This document shows positions 37,440-49,807 of a stretch of 64,000 nt of DNA, piece by piece (position 1 is the first letter of the stretch; every line of letters begins with the position of its first letter). The notes beneath the pieces were generated by a model. It was not told the DNA's origin, did no database searches, and saw nothing but the letters and a program-made list of their open reading frames with translations. Origin of the DNA: Pseudothioclava arenosa (GTDB lineage Bacteria; Pseudomonadota; Alphaproteobacteria; Rhodobacterales; Rhodobacteraceae); assembly GCF_002358085.1 (NCBI RefSeq), contig NZ_NTJD01000002.1:248001-312000 (forward strand). Direction: 5' to 3'. The position numbers were made by a program, and so were the translations under genes.

Positions 37440-37652
37440 ATGGAGCACAGGGATCTGAACCGACGCGAGGGCCGACTTGCGGCTACCGTGATCGCGATCA
37501 CCACCGTGCTCTGGCTCGCTTTCCAGTGGATCGGGGGAAAACTGGGTCTGGATCCGCGCTATGCGGTTCTGGGCGATCTGGCGGCCCTGGCCGCCTATGT
37601 ATTCGCGCTGGCGCAAGTCTGGCGCATCTGGCGCCGGGGCTCCGGCACATGA
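37440..37652 (+). CDS. DUF5337 small membrane protein
   Basis: A 70-residue protein with two hydrophobic segments (about residues 15-34 and 40-61) separated by [24 protein letters not shown], resembling the DUF5337 family found in Rhodobacterales nuo operons. The N-terminus ([12 protein letters not shown]) and C-terminus ([10 protein letters not shown]) are basic, so both may face the cytoplasm. It starts 8 bases after the helix-hairpin-helix gene with a GGGAGGGG ribosome-binding site. It could be an accessory or assembly component of complex I. No reaction is known. Confidence 0.75.
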   Translation: MEHRDLNRREGRLAATVIAITTVLWLAFQWIGGKLGLDPRYAVLGDLAALAAYVFALAQVWRIWRRGSGT

Positions 37653-37662
37653 GGGATGTGAC

Positions 37663-38958
37663 ATGCTGAAGGATCAGGATCGGATCTTTACCAACCTTTA
37701 CGGGATGTATGACCGTTCGCTGGCGGGCGCGATGAAGCGCGGCCATTGGGACGGCACGGCTGGCATCCTGGCCAATGGCCGTGACTGGATCATCGAGCAG
37801 GTCAAGGCTTCGGGTCTGCGTGGCCGTGGCGGCGCGGGCTTCCCGACCGGCCTGAAATGGTCCTTCATGCCCAAGCAATCCGATGGCCGTCCGCATTATC
37901 TGGTCATCAACGCCGATGAATCCGAGCCCGCGACCTGCAAGGACCGCGAGATCATGCGCCACGATCCCCACACCCTCGTGGAAGGCGCGCTTCTCGCCGG
38001 TTTCGCGATGGGCGCGAACGCGGCCTATATCTACATCCGTGGCGAATATGTTCGCGAAAAAGAGGCCCTGCAGGCTGCCATCGACGAATGCTATGAGGCC
38101 GGTCTGATCGGCAAGAACGCCTGCAAGTCGGGCGTCGATTTCGACGTCTACCTCTCGCATGGCGCGGGCGCCTATATCTGCGGCGAGGAAACCGCCCTGA
38201 TCGAGAGCCTTGAAGGCAAGAAGGGCATGCCGCGCATGAAGCCGCCGTTCCCGGCGGGCGCGGGCCTTTATGGCTGCCCGACCACGGTGAACAACGTCGA
38301 ATCCATCGCCGTGGTGCCGACCATCCTGCGCCGCGGCGCGAGCTGGTATGCCTCGTTCGGTCGCCCGAACAACACCGGCGTCAAGCTCTTCGCGATGTCG
38401 GGCCATATCAACACGCCCTGCGTCATCGAGGAATCGATGTCGATCTCGATGAAGGAACTTATCGAGAAGCATGGCGGCGGCGTCCGCGGCGGCTGGAAGA
38501 ACCTCAAGGCCGTGATCCCGGGCGGGGCCTCGTGCCCGGTGCTGCCCGCCGCGCTCTGCGAAGACGCGATCATGGATTACGACGGCATGCGCGAGCTGAA
38601 ATCGTCCTTCGGCACCGCTTGCATGATCGTGATGGATCAGCAGACCGACATCATCAAGGCAATCTGGCGCCTGTCGAAATTCTTCAAGCACGAAAGCTGC
38701 GGCCAGTGCACGCCGTGCCGCGAAGGCACCGGCTGGATGATGCGCGTGATGGAGCGTCTGGTCACCGGCGAGGCCGAGGTCGAGGAAATCGACATGCTCT
38801 TCGACGTGACCAAGCAGGTCGAAGGCCACACGATCTGTGCGCTCGGTGACGCGGCCGCCTGGCCGATCCAGGGTCTCATCCGCCACTACCGCGAAGAGAT
38901 CGAAGACCGCATCAAGGCCCGTAAAACCGGCCGCATGGGCGCGATGGCGGCGGAGTGA
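37663..38958 (+). CDS. nuoF: NADH-quinone oxidoreductase subunit F
   Basis: NuoF binds NADH, FMN and cluster N3, the electron entry point of complex I. The 431-residue protein has [16 protein letters not shown] near residue 48 for FMN/NADH and the [4Fe-4S] ligands [12 protein letters not shown] near residue 346 plus a Cys in HTICALGD near residue 390. The ATG at 37663 starts MLKDQDRIF. The stop overlaps the possible GTG start of the next gene. Confidence 0.97.
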   Translation: MLKDQDRIFTNLYGMYDRSLAGAMKRGHWDGTAGILANGRDWIIEQVKASGLRGRGGAGFPTGLKWSFMPKQSDGRPHYLVINADESEPATCKDREIMRHDPHTLVEGALLAGFAMGANAAYIYIRGEYVREKEALQAAIDECYEAGLIGKNACKSGVDFDVYLSHGAGAYICGEETALIESLEGKKGMPRMKPPFPAGAGLYGCPTTVNNVESIAVVPTILRRGASWYASFGRPNNTGVKLFAMSGHINTPCVIEESMSISMKELIEKHGGGVRGGWKNLKAVIPGGASCPVLPAALCEDAIMDYDGMRELKSSFGTACMIVMDQQTDIIKAIWRLSKFFKHESCGQCTPCREGTGWMMRVMERLVTGEAEVEEIDMLFDVTKQVEGHTICALGDAAAWPIQGLIRHYREEIEDRIKARKTGRMGAMAAE

Positions 38959-38963
38959 AGCTG

Positions 38964-39251
38964 ATGCACGCCGCGCTCCCCCTTTCGCTTGGCACGCTGG
39001 CGCTCGCCGCCTGTGCGATGCCCGGCGACAGCGAGGCCTCGATCGGCCCGCGCCGCGCCCCCGAGGGCTATGCGGTGGCTCCGATCGGGCAGGGGATCGC
39101 GGTGACCCGCCTTGGTGCCGGGTTCGGCTATGCCGATGGCGCCGAGGCCAAGCGCGCCGCCAATGCCTTTTGCGGGGCAGCGGGTGTCGCTTCGGGCACC
39201 GAAGACAACTTCCGGGCTCCGGCCTGGGTTTTTCCGGGAGGCTGCGCATGA
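38964..39251 (+). CDS. Small lipoprotein of the nuo operon
   Basis: A 95-residue protein with a lipoprotein signal peptide ending in LALAAC, so it is probably lipid-anchored at the periplasmic side. The mature part has GYAVAPIGQGIAVTRLG and two cysteines (AFCGAAG and the penultimate Cys). I do not recognise a family. I chose the ATG at 38964, preceded by CGGAG. A GTG at 38955 overlapping the nuoF stop is an alternative. It is encoded between nuoF and nuoG, both subunits of the cytosolic arm, and its stop overlaps an 18-codon micro-ORF. Confidence 0.6.
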   Translation: MHAALPLSLGTLALAACAMPGDSEASIGPRRAPEGYAVAPIGQGIAVTRLGAGFGYADGAEAKRAANAFCGAAGVASGTEDNFRAPAWVFPGGCA

Positions 39252-39304
39252 GCCTCTCGACCCTTTCGAAAGACTGCGCGGGTTGCCGCGTGGACGCTAA
39301 CTGA
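39248..39304 (+). CDS. Possible 18-codon micro-ORF before nuoG (CxxC peptide)
   Basis: ATG at 39248 overlaps the lipoprotein stop as ATGA and opens an 18-residue frame, [18 protein letters not shown], ending 11 bases before nuoG. It has a CAGC motif. The overlap and the otherwise unexplained 64-base gap suggest real translation, possibly to couple nuoG to upstream genes. It could equally be chance. Confidence 0.35.
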   Translation: MSLSTLSKDCAGCRVDAN

Positions 39305-39315
39305 CGGATTGTGAC

Positions 39316-41313
39316 ATGGCAGACCTCAGAAAGATCATCATCGACGGGCATGAAGTGGAGGTTGATCCCAACCTCACGCTGATCCAGGCCTGTGAGCAGG
39401 CGGGCATTGAGGTGCCGCGCTTCTGCTATCACGAGCGTCTGTCGATTGCCGGCAACTGCCGGATGTGCCTTGTCGAGGTCGTCGGCGGCCCGCCGAAGCC
39501 CGCCGCCTCCTGCGCGATGCAGGTGAAAGACCTGCGCCCGGGCCCGAATGGCGAACCGGCGGTGGTGAAAACCAACTCGCCGATGGTCAAGAAGGCGCGC
39601 GAAGGGGTGATGGAGTTCATGCTCATCAACCACCCGCTCGATTGCCCGATCTGCGACCAGGGCGGCGAATGCGACCTGCAGGATCAGGCGATGGCCTATG
39701 GCGTCGATTTCTCGCGCTACCGTGAGCCGAAGCGCGCCTCGACCGACCTGAACCTCGGGCCGCTGGTCGCGACCACGATGACCCGCTGCATCTCCTGCAC
39801 CCGCTGCGTGCGCTTCACGACCGAGGTCGCGGGCATCACCCAGATGGGCCAGACCGGCCGCGGCGAAGACAGCGAGATCGTCAGCTACCTGAACATGACG
39901 CTGGATTCGAACCTGCAGGGCAACATCATCGACCTCTGCCCGGTTGGCGCGCTGACCTCGAAACCCTATGCCTTCACCGCCCGTCCGTGGGAACTGACCA
40001 AGACCGAAACCATCGACGTGATGGACGCGCTCGGTTCGAACATCCGCGTCGACACCAAGGGCCGCGAAGTCAAACGCATCGTGCCGCGTAACCATGACGG
40101 CGTGAACGAGGAATGGATTTCCGACAAGTCGCGCTTCGTCTGGGACGGTCTGCGCCGCCAGCGCCTCGATCGCCCCTATGTGCGCGAGAACGGCAAGCTG
40201 CGCCCCGCGACCTGGGCCGAGGCGCTCGGCAAAGCTGCCGCCGCGATGCAGGGCAAGAAGGTGCTGGGCCTCGTGGGCGATCTGGCCTCGACCGAAGCCG
40301 CCTTCAGCCTCAAGCAACTGGTCGAGGGCCTTGGTGGTTCGGTCGAATGCCGCACCGATGGCGCGCGTCTGCCGATCGGCAACCGCTCGGCCTATGTCGG
40401 CAATGCTTCGATCCAAGACATTGAAACCGCTTCGGAAATCATCCTGATCGGCACCAATCCGCGCCTTGAAGCGCCGGTGCTGAATGCGCGGATCCGCAAG
40501 GTCTGGAACCGTGGCACGCCGGTCAAGCTGATCGGGGCGGCCGCCGACCTGACCTATGAGTACGAGCATCTGGGCACCGACCGTGCCGCGCTTGCCGCCG
40601 CCACCGCCGCCGAGGGCGCGCTGGTGATCGTGGGGCAGGGCGCGATCTCGGAAGCCGATGGCGAGGCCGTTCTGGCCGCCGCGATGGCGATGTCGGGCAA
40701 GATGCTGGTGCTGCACACCGCCGCCGGCCGTGTTGGCGCGATGGATGTGGGCGCGGTTACCGAGGGCGGGCTGAACGCCGCCGTCGAGGGCGTGCAGGTG
40801 ATCTACAACATGGGTGCCGACGAGGTGGAAATCACTTCGGCGGCCGAGGGTGGCCCCTTCGTGATCTATCAGGGCAGCCATGGCGATCGCGGCGCGAACC
40901 GTGCCGACGTGATCCTGCCGGGCGCCGCCTACACCGAAGAAAACGGCCTCTTTGTGAACACCGAAGGCCGCCCGCAGCTCGCCTTCCGCGCGGCTTTCGC
41001 GCCGGGCGAGGCCAAGGAGAACTGGGCGATCCTGCGCGCGCTCTCGGCGGAGCTGGGCGCGACCCAGCCGTGGAACGACCTGGCCGGCCTGCGCCGCGCG
41101 ATGGTCGCCGCCGTGCCGCATCTGGCGCAGGTCGATCAGGTGGTCGAGAACGCCTGGACCCCGGTCGCCCCGCGCGACATGGGCACGGCGACCTTCCGCA
41201 GCGCGGTCAAGGATTTCTACCTCACCAACCCGATCGCGCGGGCCTCGGTGCTGATGGCCGAGCTTTCGGCCATGGCCAAGGCGCGCGTCTCGGGCGCGAT
41301 GGCGGCGGAGTAA
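39316..41313 (+). CDS. nuoG: NADH-quinone oxidoreductase subunit G
   Basis: NuoG is the 75-kDa subunit carrying clusters N1b, N4 and N5. A ferredoxin-like [2Fe-2S] region includes [18 protein letters not shown] (from residue 36). The N5 ligands are in [18 protein letters not shown] (about 103), and the N4 site [10 protein letters not shown] with [10 protein letters not shown] follows. The C-terminal part is a molybdopterin-family-like domain. The 665 residues match the mitochondrial-type length. No strong ribosome-binding site precedes the ATG, in keeping with coupling through the micro-ORF upstream. Confidence 0.97.
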   Translation: MADLRKIIIDGHEVEVDPNLTLIQACEQAGIEVPRFCYHERLSIAGNCRMCLVEVVGGPPKPAASCAMQVKDLRPGPNGEPAVVKTNSPMVKKAREGVMEFMLINHPLDCPICDQGGECDLQDQAMAYGVDFSRYREPKRASTDLNLGPLVATTMTRCISCTRCVRFTTEVAGITQMGQTGRGEDSEIVSYLNMTLDSNLQGNIIDLCPVGALTSKPYAFTARPWELTKTETIDVMDALGSNIRVDTKGREVKRIVPRNHDGVNEEWISDKSRFVWDGLRRQRLDRPYVRENGKLRPATWAEALGKAAAAMQGKKVLGLVGDLASTEAAFSLKQLVEGLGGSVECRTDGARLPIGNRSAYVGNASIQDIETASEIILIGTNPRLEAPVLNARIRKVWNRGTPVKLIGAAADLTYEYEHLGTDRAALAAATAAEGALVIVGQGAISEADGEAVLAAAMAMSGKMLVLHTAAGRVGAMDVGAVTEGGLNAAVEGVQVIYNMGADEVEITSAAEGGPFVIYQGSHGDRGANRADVILPGAAYTEENGLFVNTEGRPQLAFRAAFAPGEAKENWAILRALSAELGATQPWNDLAGLRRAMVAAVPHLAQVDQVVENAWTPVAPRDMGTATFRSAVKDFYLTNPIARASVLMAELSAMAKARVSGAMAAE

Positions 41314-41319
41314 GCGCGC

Positions 41320-41739
41320 ATGGCCCTCGGTTTCCATAACGCAACTGCACTGGCCGTCTCGGCCGGGCTCGCGCTTGCCCTCTCGGGCGAGGCGATGGGC
41401 CGTGCGATTGCAGAGGAAACCCCGGCCAAGCCCGTTTATCGCGGCGTCGAAACGCGCATGCTCGACAGCGAACTGGTGAACCTGCGGGTTTCGCTGGAAG
41501 GCGCGGGCGAGCGCGAACAGGATCTGGTGGCCTATGCCACCTGCGCGGCGGCGCAATATGCGCTTATCCGCGGCTACGGCTTCGCGCGCCATCTGCGCAC
41601 GCGGGTCGAGCATGAAGGAGCAATCTGGCGGGCGGATGCCGTTTTTACGGTTTCGCCTGCTCTGCCGCGCGGTTTGCGCACGATCGACGCCGAAGTAACG
41701 GTGGCCGATTGCGCAGACCGGGGCATTCCGACGATTTGA
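41320..41739 (+). CDS. Secreted protein of unknown function in the nuo operon
   Basis: A 139-residue product with a probable signal peptide (residues 1-30, ending near AIAEE), so it is likely periplasmic. The mature domain includes LDSELVNLRVSLEG and VAYATCAAAQYALIRGYGFARHLR and has two cysteines (about residues 71 and 132) that could pair. I do not recognise the family. It lies 6 bases after nuoG and 24 bases before nuoH, so it is co-transcribed. A link to complex I is inferred from location only. Confidence 0.65.
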   Translation: MALGFHNATALAVSAGLALALSGEAMGRAIAEETPAKPVYRGVETRMLDSELVNLRVSLEGAGEREQDLVAYATCAAAQYALIRGYGFARHLRTRVEHEGAIWRADAVFTVSPALPRGLRTIDAEVTVADCADRGIPTI

Positions 41740-41763
41740 GAAAAAGGCGGTCAGAGGGACAAA

Positions 41764-43297
<1,534 letters not shown>

Positions 43298-43315
43298 GAG
43301 CGAATTGCCAAGCCC

Positions 43316-43747
43316 ATGACCCAGGATTACACGAAACTCTTTCAGACCATGATCGCACAGAGCCAGGAGATGGCCCGTGCCTTCAACCCGGCTCTGGAAA
43401 GTTTCAACACCGCCGCCCTTGAAAAGCTGATCCCGGTCCTGCCCAAGGACATGCTCGAGATCTTCTTTGGCCGCACCTTCAACCGCGAAGGGCTGGATGC
43501 GCGCACGCGTTTCCTGGTCTCGATCGCGGGGATGGTGGCCTCGGGCGTGCACGGGGATCCGCAGCTGCGTCTGGGCATTCGCAACGCGCTGGAAGCGGGG
43601 GCAACCAAGCGCGAGATCGCCGAGACGATCTTTCAGATGAGCATGTTCGGCGGGGTGCCCGCCATGACGCGCGCGCTCGACATCGCGCAAGGCGTCTTTG
43701 ACGAAACGCAAGATTCAGGGTCGCAGAACCCGGGAGATAACGCATGA
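43316..43747 (+). CDS. Carboxymuconolactone decarboxylase-like (AhpD-fold) protein in the nuo operon
   Basis: A 143-residue protein with the helical CMD/AhpD fold, seen in [56 protein letters not shown]. AhpD enzymes use a CXXC thiol pair, but this protein has no cysteine at all, so peroxidase activity is unlikely. The N-terminal 55 residues form an extra helical region. It lies between nuoI and nuoJ, and its stop overlaps the nuoJ start. Its function is unknown. Confidence 0.75.
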   Translation: MTQDYTKLFQTMIAQSQEMARAFNPALESFNTAALEKLIPVLPKDMLEIFFGRTFNREGLDARTRFLVSIAGMVASGVHGDPQLRLGIRNALEAGATKREIAETIFQMSMFGGVPAMTRALDIAQGVFDETQDSGSQNPGDNA

Positions 43748-44352
43748 CGGTGTTTGCTTTTGCCTTCTACCTCTTCGCCATCGCGGCGGTGGTTGCCGGC
43801 TTGATGGTGGTCGTGTCGAAGAACCCGGTCCACTCGGTTCTCTGGCTGATCCTTGCCTTCCTCTCGGCTTCGGGGCTCTTCGTTCTGATGGGCGCGGAAT
43901 TCGTGGCGATGCTGCTGATCATCGTCTATGTGGGCGCGGTCGCGGTTCTGTTCCTCTTCGTGGTGATGATGCTCGACATCGACTTCACCGAGCTGAAGGG
44001 GCAGCTGGCGCAATACATGCCGCTGGGGCTCCTGATCGGCGTGATCATGCTGCTGCAACTGGGCGTGGCTTTCGGCGACTGGGTGCCTTCGGAAAACGCC
44101 GAGGCCCTGCGTTCGGCGCCGACGCCCGAGGGTGTCGAGAACACCGCCGCGCTCGGCATGCTGCTCTATGACAAATACCTCTACCTGTTCCAGGCCGCGG
44201 GCCTGATCCTTCTGGTCGCGATGATCGGCGCGATCGTTCTGACGCTGCGCCACCGCAAGGACGTCAAGCGCCAGAACGTGATCGCCCAGATGCACCGCGA
44301 CCCGGCCAAGGCCATGGAGATGGTCGACGTGAAACCGGGGCAGGGGCTGTGA
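43744..44352 (+). CDS. nuoJ: NADH-quinone oxidoreductase subunit J
   Basis: NuoJ is the ND6-type membrane subunit, with five helices, in the proton-pumping arm. The 202-residue protein has [20 protein letters not shown] near residue 26 and [20 protein letters not shown] near residue 60, both conserved. The ATG overlaps the stop of the CMD-like gene (ATGA). Its own stop overlaps the start of a 19-codon micro-ORF before nuoK. Confidence 0.96.
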   Translation: MTVFAFAFYLFAIAAVVAGLMVVVSKNPVHSVLWLILAFLSASGLFVLMGAEFVAMLLIIVYVGAVAVLFLFVVMMLDIDFTELKGQLAQYMPLGLLIGVIMLLQLGVAFGDWVPSENAEALRSAPTPEGVENTAALGMLLYDKYLYLFQAAGLILLVAMIGAIVLTLRHRKDVKRQNVIAQMHRDPAKAMEMVDVKPGQGL

Positions 44353-44411
44353 TGAAATCTTACGACAAACCGCATGAAAAACGGGATCGGAACCCGGAGG
44401 GACAGCGATGA
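44352..44411 (+). CDS. Possible 19-codon micro-ORF tiling nuoJ and nuoK
   Basis: An ATG overlapping the nuoJ stop (TGATG) opens a 19-residue frame, [19 protein letters not shown], which ends in ATGA overlapping the nuoK start. The peptide is strongly charged. The exact overlaps at both ends suggest that ribosomes are handed from nuoJ to nuoK through it. GGAGG inside it also serves as the nuoK ribosome-binding site. Confidence 0.45.
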   Translation: MKSYDKPHEKRDRNPEGQR

Positions 44412-44713
44412 TCGGACTTGAACATTACCTTGCGGTGGCGGCGGCACTGTTCGTCACCGGCATCTTCGGGATCTTCGTGAACCGCAAGAACGTGATCGTC
44501 ATCCTGATGTCGATCGAACTGATCCTGCTGTCGGTGAACATCAACATGGTCGCCTTCTCGACGCATCTGAACGACCTCGCGGGTCAGGTGTTCACCATGT
44601 TCATCCTGACCGTGGCCGCCGCCGAGGCCGCCATCGGCCTCGCGATCCTCGTGGTGTTCTTCCGCAACCGCGGCTCCATCGACGTCGAAGACGTCAACGT
44701 GATGAAAGGGTAA
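44408..44713 (+). CDS. nuoK: NADH-quinone oxidoreductase subunit K
   Basis: NuoK is the ND4L-type membrane subunit with three helices and membrane-embedded glutamates in proton transfer. The 101-residue protein contains [27 protein letters not shown] with one conserved Glu, and [16 protein letters not shown] with another. A GGAGG ribosome-binding site lies 10 bases upstream inside the micro-ORF. The gene is followed after 6 bases by nuoL. Confidence 0.97.
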   Translation: MIGLEHYLAVAAALFVTGIFGIFVNRKNVIVILMSIELILLSVNINMVAFSTHLNDLAGQVFTMFILTVAAAEAAIGLAILVVFFRNRGSIDVEDVNVMKG

Positions 44714-44719
44714 GGGCCG

Positions 44720-46819
44720 ATGGAAACGATTATCCTCTTCGCGCCGCTTGTTGGCGCGCTGATCGCGGGCTTCGGCTGGCGCTTCATCACCGAGAAGGGC
44801 GCGCAGGTTCTGACCACCGGGCTCCTGTTCCTGAGCTGCGTGCTGTCCTGGTATGTATTCCTGACCTTCGACGGCGTCACCCAGCACATCCACATCCTCG
44901 ACTGGATCCGTTCGGGCGAGCTGGACACCGCTTGGTCGATCCGTATGGACCGCCTGACCGCGATCATGCTGATCGTGGTGACCACGGTTTCGGCGCTCGT
45001 GCACCTCTACTCGTTCGGCTACATGGCCCATGACGACAACTGGACCCATGACGAGCATTACAAGGCGCGCTTCTTCGCCTATCTGTCGTTCTTCACCTTC
45101 GCGATGCTCATGCTGGTCACTGCCGACAACCTCGTGCAGATGTTCTTCGGCTGGGAAGGCGTGGGCGTGGCGTCCTACCTGCTGATCGGCTTCTACTACA
45201 AGAAACCCTCGGCGAATGCCGCCGCGATGAAGGCCTTTATCGTGAACCGCGTGGGCGACTTCGGCTTCGCGCTTGGTATCTTTGGCCTGTTCATGCTGAC
45301 CGGTTCGATCGACATGGATGTGGTCTTTGCCGCCGTGCCGACGATCGCCGAGACGCAGATCCACTTCCTCTGGACCGACTGGAACGCGGCGAACCTGCTG
45401 GGTGTGCTCTTGTTCATCGGGGCCATGGGTAAATCGGCGCAGCTGATCCTGCACACCTGGCTGCCGGACGCGATGGAAGGCCCGACGCCTGTGTCGGCGC
45501 TGATCCACGCCGCGACCATGGTGACCGCGGGCGTGTTCCTGGTCTGCCGGATGTCGCCGCTTTACGAATTCGCGCCCGACGCAAAGATGTTCATCACCAT
45601 CCTCGGTGCCACCACCGCGTTCTTTGCCGCGACCGTGGGCCTCGTGCAGAACGACATCAAGCGCGTCATCGCCTACTCGACCTGTTCGCAGCTGGGCTAC
45701 ATGTTCGTGGCCGCGGGCGTCGGCGTCTACTCGGCGGCGATGTTCCACCTGCTGACCCACGCCTTCTTCAAGGCGATGCTGTTCCTGGGCGCGGGCTCGG
45801 TGATCCACGCGATGCATCACGAGCAGGACATGCGCAACTACGGCAACCTGCGCAAGAAGATCCCGCTGACCTTCGCCGCGATGATGATCGGTACCTTCGC
45901 CATCACCGGCGTCGGCATCCCGCTCACCCATTTCGGCTTCGCGGGCTTCCTCTCGAAGGACGCGATCATCGAAAGCGCCTATGCCGGCACCGCGGGGGGC
46001 TATGCCTTCTGGATGCTGGTGATCGCGGCGCTGTTCACTTCCTTCTACTCGTGGCGCCTGATTTTCCTGACCTTCTACGGCAAGGAACGCGGCGATCATC
46101 ATGCGCATGAGCATGCCCATGAAAGCCCGATGGTGATGCTGGTGCCGCTTGGCGTGCTCTCGCTCGGCGCGGTCTTCGGCGGCATGTTGTGGTACAACGC
46201 CTTCTTCGGCGACCACCACAAGGTGACCGAGTTCTTCCACATGCCGGTGGCCCATGAGGCGGCGGCGATGGAGACCACCGATCACGCGGTCCCGGCGGCC
46301 AGCGAGCATTCGGCGCCTGCCGAACATGCCGCCCCCGCCACCGAACACGCGGCCGGCCCCGACATGACTTCGGGCGCGATCTTCATGGCGGAAACCAACA
46401 CGGTGATGGACGACGCGCACCACGCGCCGGTCTGGGTCAAGGTGTCGCCCTTCGTCGCGATGCTGATCGGCTTCATCACCGCCTTCTTCTTCTACATCGT
46501 CTCGCCCGAGACGCCGAAGAAGCTGGCCGCGGCCCAACCGCAACTCTATCAGTTCCTGCTGAACAAATGGTATTTCGACGAGCTTTACGACGCGATCTTC
46601 GTGAACCCGGCGAAGGCCCTCGGCAAGTTCCTGTGGAAGCGCGGTGACGGTGCGGTGATCGACGGCACCATCAACGGGATTGCGCTCGGGATCATCCCGC
46701 GGCTCACCCGCTTCGCTGGCCGGGTCCAGTCCGGTTATCTCTTCCACTACGCTTTCGCGATGGTCGTCGGGGTTGTCGCTCTCATGTTCTGGGTCGTGCT
46801 GACCGGGGGGTCGAACTAA
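44720..46819 (+). CDS. nuoL: NADH-quinone oxidoreductase subunit L
   Basis: NuoL is the ND5-type antiporter-like subunit at the distal end of complex I, with the long lateral helix. The 699 residues exceed the E. coli length of about 613. Key segments are [41 protein letters not shown] and a lysine in HAFFKAMLF. Two His-rich inserts occur: HHAHEHAHE near residue 457 and an Ala/His/Glu stretch at about residues 512-550. The latter resembles a disordered loop. The stop overlaps the nuoM start (TAATG). Confidence 0.97.
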   Translation: METIILFAPLVGALIAGFGWRFITEKGAQVLTTGLLFLSCVLSWYVFLTFDGVTQHIHILDWIRSGELDTAWSIRMDRLTAIMLIVVTTVSALVHLYSFGYMAHDDNWTHDEHYKARFFAYLSFFTFAMLMLVTADNLVQMFFGWEGVGVASYLLIGFYYKKPSANAAAMKAFIVNRVGDFGFALGIFGLFMLTGSIDMDVVFAAVPTIAETQIHFLWTDWNAANLLGVLLFIGAMGKSAQLILHTWLPDAMEGPTPVSALIHAATMVTAGVFLVCRMSPLYEFAPDAKMFITILGATTAFFAATVGLVQNDIKRVIAYSTCSQLGYMFVAAGVGVYSAAMFHLLTHAFFKAMLFLGAGSVIHAMHHEQDMRNYGNLRKKIPLTFAAMMIGTFAITGVGIPLTHFGFAGFLSKDAIIESAYAGTAGGYAFWMLVIAALFTSFYSWRLIFLTFYGKERGDHHAHEHAHESPMVMLVPLGVLSLGAVFGGMLWYNAFFGDHHKVTEFFHMPVAHEAAAMETTDHAVPAASEHSAPAEHAAPATEHAAGPDMTSGAIFMAETNTVMDDAHHAPVWVKVSPFVAMLIGFITAFFFYIVSPETPKKLAAAQPQLYQFLLNKWYFDELYDAIFVNPAKALGKFLWKRGDGAVIDGTINGIALGIIPRLTRFAGRVQSGYLFHYAFAMVVGVVALMFWVVLTGGSN

Positions 46820-48354
46820 TGGAAAACCTGCTTTCCATCATCACTTTCATTCCCCTGGTGGCGGCGGCGATCCTGGCGCTGGTGCAACGGGGCGGCAGCG
46901 AGGCGGCGGACCGCAACGCGAAATGGTTCGCGCTGACGGCGACGACGGTCACCTTCCTGATCTCGCTCTTCGTGCTCTCGGGCTTCGACCCGAAGGACAC
47001 GGGCTTCCAGTTCGTGGAAGACCGCGAGTGGATCATGGGCTTCAAATACAAGCTCGGCGTTGACGGGATCTCGATCCTCTTCGTGATGCTGACCACCTTC
47101 CTGATGCCGATCACCATCGCGTCCTGCTGGGGCGTCGAGAAGCGCGTCAAGGAATACATGATCGCCTTCCTCGTGCTCGAAGGGCTGATGATCGGCGTCT
47201 TCGTCGCGCTCGACCTCGTGCTGTTCTACCTGTTCTTCGAGGCGGGGCTGATCCCGATGTTCCTGATCATCGGGATCTGGGGCGGCAAGGATCGCATCTA
47301 CGCGGCCTTCAAGTTCTTCCTCTACACCTTCCTCGGCTCGGTGCTGATGCTGGTGGCGATGATCACGATGTACATGCAGGCGGGCACCACCGACATGGTG
47401 CAGCTCCTGCAGTTCAACTTCGCCTCTGAGACCTTCCCGCTCTTCGGCCTTCAGGTCGTGGGCGGCCTGCAGACGATCCTGTTCCTCGCCTTCTTCGCCT
47501 CCTTCGCGGTGAAGATGCCGATGTGGCCGGTGCACACCTGGCTGCCCGACGCGCACGTTCAGGCGCCGACGGCCGGTTCGGTCGTGCTGGCGGCGGTGCT
47601 GCTGAAGATGGGCGGCTACGGCTTCCTGCGCTTCTCGCTGCCGATGTTCCCGGTCGGCGCCGAGACGATGTCGAGCTTCGTGCTCTGGCTCTCGGCGATC
47701 GCGATCGTCTACACCTCGCTTGTCGCGCTTGCGCAGCAGGACATGAAGAAGCTGATCGCCTACTCCTCGGTCGCCCACATGGGCTATGTGACCATGGGGA
47801 TCTTCGCGGTGAACCAGCAGGGTATCGACGGCGCCATCTTCCAGATGCTGTCGCACGGCTTCATCTCGGGGGCGCTGTTCCTCTGCGTGGGCGTCATCTA
47901 TGACCGGATGCACACCCGCGAGATCGACGCCTATGGCGGCCTCGTGAACCGGATGCCGGCCTATGCGCTGATCTTCATGTTCTTCACCATGGCCAACGTC
48001 GGCCTGCCGGGCACCAGCGGATTCGTCGGCGAATTCCTGACGCTGATGGGCACCTTCCAGAAGAACACCTGGGTGGCGGCTGTCGCGACCACGGGCGTGA
48101 TCTTCTCGGCGGCCTATGCGCTCTGGCTCTACCGCCGCGTGGTCTTTGGCGACCTGATCAAGGAAAGCCTGAAGACGATCACCGACATGACCACCCGCGA
48201 AAAGGCGATCTTCGCGCCGCTGGTGGTGATGACCCTGCTTCTGGGCGTCTATCCGAACCTGGTGACCGATATCATCGGTCCCTCGGTCGAGGCGCTGATC
48301 CATGACTACAACGCCAGCCAGCCGGTGACCGAGCTGGCCGCGGCGGCTCACTGA
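46819..48354 (+). CDS. nuoM: NADH-quinone oxidoreductase subunit M
   Basis: NuoM is the ND4-type antiporter-like proton-pumping subunit. The 511-residue protein has [20 protein letters not shown] near residue 136 with the conserved Glu, [23 protein letters not shown] near residue 236, and [15 protein letters not shown]. It overlaps nuoL by one base and is followed by nuoN after 13 bases. Confidence 0.97.
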   Translation: MENLLSIITFIPLVAAAILALVQRGGSEAADRNAKWFALTATTVTFLISLFVLSGFDPKDTGFQFVEDREWIMGFKYKLGVDGISILFVMLTTFLMPITIASCWGVEKRVKEYMIAFLVLEGLMIGVFVALDLVLFYLFFEAGLIPMFLIIGIWGGKDRIYAAFKFFLYTFLGSVLMLVAMITMYMQAGTTDMVQLLQFNFASETFPLFGLQVVGGLQTILFLAFFASFAVKMPMWPVHTWLPDAHVQAPTAGSVVLAAVLLKMGGYGFLRFSLPMFPVGAETMSSFVLWLSAIAIVYTSLVALAQQDMKKLIAYSSVAHMGYVTMGIFAVNQQGIDGAIFQMLSHGFISGALFLCVGVIYDRMHTREIDAYGGLVNRMPAYALIFMFFTMANVGLPGTSGFVGEFLTLMGTFQKNTWVAAVATTGVIFSAAYALWLYRRVVFGDLIKESLKTITDMTTREKAIFAPLVVMTLLLGVYPNLVTDIIGPSVEALIHDYNASQPVTELAAAAH

Positions 48355-48367
48355 GGAGAAAACCACG

Positions 48368-49807
48368 ATGACTTCCGCTGATTTCTCCGCCGTTCTTCCA
48401 GAGTTCCTGCTCGCGCTCTTCGCGATGGCGGCGCTCCTGGGGGCGGTCTACACCGGCAAGGACAAGACCGCGGGCGCGCTCCTGTGGATCACGGTCGCGG
48501 TGATGGTGCTGTTTGGCGTCTGGATCGGCCTCGGCGGCGGCGCCGATGGCGCGGCCTTCGACGGGCTGTTCATCTCGGACGCCTTCTCGCGCTTCGCCAA
48601 GGTGGCGATCCTTCTGTCGGCTGCGGCCGTTCTGGCGATGTCCTCGGACTACCTGAACCGCCGCGGCATGCTGCGCTTCGAATACCCGATCCTGATCACC
48701 CTCTCGGTCATCGGCATGATGATGATGGTGTCCTCGGGCGACCTGATCGCGCTCTACATGGGCCTCGAGCTGCAGTCGCTCTCGCTTTACGTAGTCGCCG
48801 CGATGCGCCGCGACAGCGCGAAGTCGTCGGAAGCGGGCCTCAAGTATTTCGTGCTGGGCTCGCTCAGCTCGGGGATGCTGCTTTACGGTGCCTCGATGGT
48901 CTACGGCTTTGCCGGCACCACGCGCTTTGACGGCATCATCACCGTGATCGAAGCCGGCCACCTGCCGGTGGGCGTGCTCTTCGGCATGGTGTTCATGCTG
49001 GTCGGCCTCGCGTTCAAGGTCTCGGCGGTGCCGTTCCACATGTGGACGCCCGACGTTTACGAGGGCTCGCCGACGCCGGTGACCGCCTTCTTCGCCACCG
49101 CGCCGAAAATGGCCGCGATGGCGCTGATCGCGCGTCTGGCCTTCGACGCCTTCGGCCATGTGCCGGGCGAATGGGGTCAGGTGATCGCCGCGCTGGCGCT
49201 GGCCTCGATGTTCGTCGGCTCCATCGCCGCGATCGGGCAGCGCAACATCAAGCGCCTGATGGCCTATTCCTCGATCGGCCACATGGGCTTTGCGCTGCTG
49301 GGCCTGACCGCGGGCACCGAAGCGGGCGTGCAGGCGACGCTGCTCTACATGACGATCTATGTCGCGATGAACGTGGGCACCTTCGCCTTCATCCTCTCGA
49401 TGGAGCGTGACGGCCAGCCGGTGACCGACATCACCTCGCTCAACATGTATGCCAAGAAAGAGCCGACCAAGGCGCTGGCGATGCTGGTGCTTCTGTTCAG
49501 CCTTGCGGGCGTGCCGCCGATGCTGGGCTTCTTCGCCAAGTTCGCGGTGCTGAACGCGGCGCTGCAGTCGGGCTATACCTATCTGGTCATCGCCGGTGTG
49601 GTGGCCTCGGTGATCGGTGCCTTCTACTACCTGCGCATCGTCTACTTCATGTATTTCGGCGAAGAGGGTGAGGGCGTCGAGACCCGCATGCAGCCGGTGC
49701 AACTGGGCCTGCTGGTCGCTTCGGCGCTGGTCATGGTGCTGGGCGCGCTGAGCCTGTTCGGTCTGGAAGGCGCGGCACAGGCTGCGGCTGCGGCGCTTGT
49801 CCAGTAA
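48368..49807 (+). CDS. nuoN: NADH-quinone oxidoreductase subunit N
   Basis: NuoN is the ND2-type antiporter-like subunit, the last core subunit of the operon. The 479-residue protein has [17 protein letters not shown] near residue 133, [32 protein letters not shown] near residue 218 and [13 protein letters not shown] near residue 295. Its 3' end overlaps the birA start by 11 bases, so the operon continues into biotin, pantothenate and RNA-turnover genes. Confidence 0.97.
   Translation: MTSADFSAVLPEFLLALFAMAALLGAVYTGKDKTAGALLWITVAVMVLFGVWIGLGGGADGAAFDGLFISDAFSRFAKVAILLSAAAVLAMSSDYLNRRGMLRFEYPILITLSVIGMMMMVSSGDLIALYMGLELQSLSLYVVAAMRRDSAKSSEAGLKYFVLGSLSSGMLLYGASMVYGFAGTTRFDGIITVIEAGHLPVGVLFGMVFMLVGLAFKVSAVPFHMWTPDVYEGSPTPVTAFFATAPKMAAMALIARLAFDAFGHVPGEWGQVIAALALASMFVGSIAAIGQRNIKRLMAYSSIGHMGFALLGLTAGTEAGVQATLLYMTIYVAMNVGTFAFILSMERDGQPVTDITSLNMYAKKEPTKALAMLVLLFSLAGVPPMLGFFAKFAVLNAALQSGYTYLVIAGVVASVIGAFYYLRIVYFMYFGEEGEGVETRMQPVQLGLLVASALVMVLGALSLFGLEGAAQAAAAALVQ

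Noticed and set aside
44360-48366. Long minus-strand frames opposite nuoK-nuoM, rich in His, Asp and Glu
   Set aside because: They look like histidine-rich proteins only because membrane-protein codons read backwards give His/Asp/Glu. There is no start signal or domain.
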